From Henckelia pumila (Eukaryota > Streptophyta > Magnoliopsida > Lamiales > Gesneriaceae): DNA of 64,000 nucleotides. The stretch is taken from assembly GCF_033568475.1 (NCBI RefSeq), contig NC_133122.1, positions 18,098,206 to 18,162,205 of the forward strand, given 5' to 3'. Positions 61,196 through 64,000 of the stretch are shown here, piece after piece. Under the pieces are notes generated by a model. That model did no database searches and was not told where the DNA came from. It saw only the letters and a list, made by a program, of their open reading frames with translations. The translations under genes were made by a program, and so were the position numbers. How positions within the stretch are numbered: position 1 is the stretch's first letter; each line of letters starts with the position of its first letter.

Positions 61196-63095
61196 CTAAT
61201 CCTAACTAACAAAATAAAACATTAAAAAATAGTTTGATTTACATTCATTTGTGCACATGCACTTTGAATTATATGAAAAAATTTTATTGTAATAAGAATG
61301 AGAAGTGAGAATAATCAATTTCATCCAAAATATATTCATATAAATGATCATTCTCGTCCAAATGTCATATCAAATACAAGGTCATTTCTAGCTAGCATCA
61401 AACGTCCTTGAAACCCAATAAACAATGACACCGGAATTTCAATCTCCCGGACATCCACTGAAAACACTTATGTGATCACCTGATGATGACGTCTTGTACA
61501 TTCAGTAAATGAATATCACTTCAACCGATTCTCACCTGAATATATGAATGTCTAGTAAATCAAACCTACGTGGCACTATCACATTAATCATTTGGTTCGA
61601 GTATGAGATAAATAATATATGGATAAGTAATATAATTTAATATAAAATAAATAAAAAATAATAGTTAATATAATATATAGTATTTGATTTGATTGATAGA
61701 TTATAGTTTATTTAGTTTGATTGATTAAATTTTATATAAAAATGATAAATTATTATTTTGTCATTTTAAAAATAAATAAAATATGAATAATATTATTTAT
61801 AAAGGTAATATAATAATTTAAATTCAATGATTTGATTGATGTAAGATAAATGATTAATGATTTGATTGATATAAAATAAATAATTAATATATGAATAAAT
61901 AATATGACGAGAAAAACGCGAGATTAGATATGATAAGTTATGAATGAACTAGGGCATGGTTGGTACGTTGAAAATGAATAAGGTAGGAATGAAATCGATT
62001 TTGGAATGGAATGAGATTGGGAATGAAATGCTTGTTTTTTTATATTCCAACGATTGATACTATTAAAATGAAAAAGTAAATGAATGAAATATTTTTTAAT
62101 AAAAAAATCATATTTTAAATGCATATATCAAAATAAGAGTAATTCATAAACTTTTTATTATTATTAATATTGAAGCTGTAGCAATTATTATAAAATTATC
62201 ATTATATAGTTTCAATAATTTAAAATTTTATTTTATAATAATAATTTTTATTTTATTATAATAATAAGATAAAATTATAATATAATTTTTTAAATTTTAT
62301 AATTTTAGATAAATAATATTAATTATTATTTTCAAAATAATAATAAATTTTTGTAATAAATAAATAAATTTTTTTTATAAATACTTTCATAAATAATAAT
62401 AATAAATAAATTATAATATAATATAATAATAAAATAATAACATAATTATTTTTTATATATATTATAATATATTGTTATAATTATGTAAGTAAATATTAAT
62501 TTAAATAATTTAAATATGAAAAAGATTACACATAAATATGAAAATGGGAGGGCTATTCCCATGAACTGGGAATGACCATTCCCCTTCTCATGCTAAACCA
62601 AGCATGGATATAAAAAATGAGATGAAAATGTTCGTTCCATTCACACGTCATTCTCTTGTACCCCTAATAGACCGTACCAAACGGTCCAACTCAACAAATT
62701 AAGGAATGTTTGCAATCACTAAAAAAAAATGATTGTTAGCTTTTGACTTAAAAAAATCATTTTTGTGTGTTTCTTAAATCTAGATTATGTGTTATCTTAT
62801 GCTTAACTTAATTGAAATTCAAAAGTTAGTCATGTGGTGATTATGATTCTCCAAAAGTGATTCTAATAAGAAGGTCATTGTTAAAATCACTCTAATAACT
62901 TATTTATCAAATACTACCAAACTTTGATTTTTAAATTTTCACATTTATTTCCAAATACTACCAACTTTTGATTTTTCTTAAATATTTTATAATCTATAAA
63001 TTAATCAAGCATAATCTATTCCAAACAGTTCCTAAGACTAATTTGGTAATTCCCCGTTACTCAACTCAAGTTTGGTTTGGCTTGGCGGCAGGCGC

Positions 63096-63103
63096 TATAA
63101 AAG
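63096..63103 (+). promoter_or_regulatory. Probable TATA box of NodGS gene
   Basis: TATAAAAG lies 154 bp before the NodGS start codon, leaving room for a transcript start near 63,130 and a 5' leader of roughly 125 nt containing a GAGAGAGGGAGG stretch just before the ATG. Confidence 0.5.
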
Positions 63104-63256
63104 TCGTACATTTGACCCAAAAAAAGGCCTAGACTACAATAGTACAGGGCCGGTTATTGCATATAAACAATAAATTTCCAAATCTCTCTTCATATTGAAT
63201 GCTATACATAGAAGTTCTCACGCACAGTCAATATCCAGAGAGAGGGAGGTGAGAGA

Positions 63257-64000
63257 ATGGATAGATTTGCGGAGCTGAGAGCGGCGACCAAGACGGCGGA
63301 GCTAGTGGATGCGCACGCTCACAACATTGTGGCGCTCGACTCCGCCTTCCCCTTCCTCAACTGCTTCTCCGAGGCCGCTGGCGATGCCTTATCCTACGCA
63401 CCCCACACTATCAACTTCAAGGTTGGTGTCCAATCTGAAGTCAACTTATCAGTTTCTTGTTTGTATTCACGAGCAATCAATTCTCTGTAACTTGGCACTT
63501 CGTGATCCGATGCCAGCTTGCGATTGATTCTGGCAAAAGTATGTTTAGAAACAGTACTGACATTGCATTTCAGCATTTGTCTCCAGAACTCTAGTTATCT
63601 TCGTTCATTGTCTTTCGTGATTTCGTATCTAATTCACGTGTACGTATAGAGAAGCTTGAAAGAAATTGCCGAACTTTATGGTTTGGAGTTATCCTTGAGC
63701 GCTGTTCAAGAATATCGCGCCAACTCTGGAGTGGAGTCGATCACTGCGAAGTGCCTCAAAGCAGCTGGAATTTCTACCATTTTGATTGATGATGGACTCG
63801 AGTTAGACAAAAAACACGATATTGAATGGCACAAAGCCTTTGTACCATATGTCGGTAGGATATTGAGAATTGAACGTGTGGCCGAGCAGATTCTCGATGA
63901 GGTGAGAATGAGATACTAGTCTATTTGTTTTGAGTTTAGCTGCAACGTCCATTCAGTACACATTCGCAATAAATTTGTCTAATGAAATAAAACCACTGAG
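63257..64000 (+). CDS. NodGS/FluG-type gene, 5' end (amidohydrolase-glutamine synthetase-like fusion), partial
   Basis: Exon 1 (63,257-63,421, 55 codons) and exon 2 (63,650-63,901, 84 codons) join in phase 0 with GT-AG borders. The remaining bases are intron 2, and the gene continues past the window. The N terminus contains VDAHAHNIV (residues 17-25), whose two His residues match the metal site of amidohydrolase-family enzymes. The following LIDDGL and HDIEWH segments match plant NodGS proteins, which fuse this domain to a glutamine-synthetase-I-like domain and are related to fungal FluG. The C-terminal half is outside the window, so the fusion is inferred from the family. Exact enzymatic activity in plants is unsettled. 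Confidence 0.88.

Larger units (their letters stand above)
58816..63256. other. Region between thaumatin-like copy 2 and NodGS
   Basis: AT-rich with no complete gene. It holds an inverted repeat around ATATATTTCT/AGAAATATAT (59,060-59,215) and the RNase H debris copy B. There is a degenerate Tourist-like copy (about 61,590-61,945). 61,950-62,610 has GGCATGGTTGG ... CCAAGCATG ends typical of a MITE, and 62,700-63,035 has AGGAATGTTTG ... CAAACAGTTCCT ends. Confidence 0.45.

Overview
The window is nuclear DNA of a flowering plant, most likely a eudicot. The evidence is many short exons with GT-AG introns, AT-rich introns and spacers, long (TA)n runs, MITEs, a Ty1/copia Sirevirus and an integrated plant pararetrovirus. 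Nothing seen fixes the species.

Region 1 (about 620-18,283, minus strand) is a decayed, almost full-length endogenous caulimovirid. Read from high to low coordinates it has a tRNA-Met primer-binding site, a coiled-coil ORF, coat protein, movement protein, a 97-codon ORF, aspartic protease, reverse transcriptase/RNase H, a transactivator-like gene, and a promoter with poly(A) signal. The CP-before-MP order resembles cavemo-/solendoviruses. Without later insertions it is about 7.2 kb, a normal genome length. Two LTR elements broke it: a Sirevirus in the movement gene (6,859-15,846, TSD ATTCC) and a 1.5-kb solo LTR between protease and RT (3,675-5,203). Stops, frameshifts and a deletion add to the decay.

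The Sirevirus carries gag, a frameshifted pol, two polypurine tracts and an extra ORF in the env-like position. That ORF has its own apparent promoter. GATCGGA...TCCGATC palindromes lie just upstream of a TATA box in three places: the Sirevirus LTR, its internal promoter, and the unrelated solo LTR. A fourth LTR (54,671-56,013) has a different hairpin pair in the same position.

Region 2 (19,629-46,956, minus) is one large intact gene for an orthologue of SHOOT GRAVITROPISM 6, a HEAT-repeat protein of the MROH1 family. I resolved 51 phase-consistent exons encoding 1,716 aa. Its introns hold a TRIM remnant, an exact 147-bp tandem duplication, three foldback elements inside (TA)n, and two hAT-type MITEs with perfect 8-bp TSDs.

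Region 3 (46,957-63,256) is AT-rich repeat territory with two intact, nearly identical thaumatin-like genes (50,518-51,346 and 57,981-58,815, minus) and duplicated debris of a LINE-type RNase H. One debris copy carries a MITE that the other lacks.

Region 4 (63,257-end, plus) is the 5' end of a NodGS/FluG-type gene (amidohydrolase plus glutamine-synthetase-like); only two exons are inside the window.
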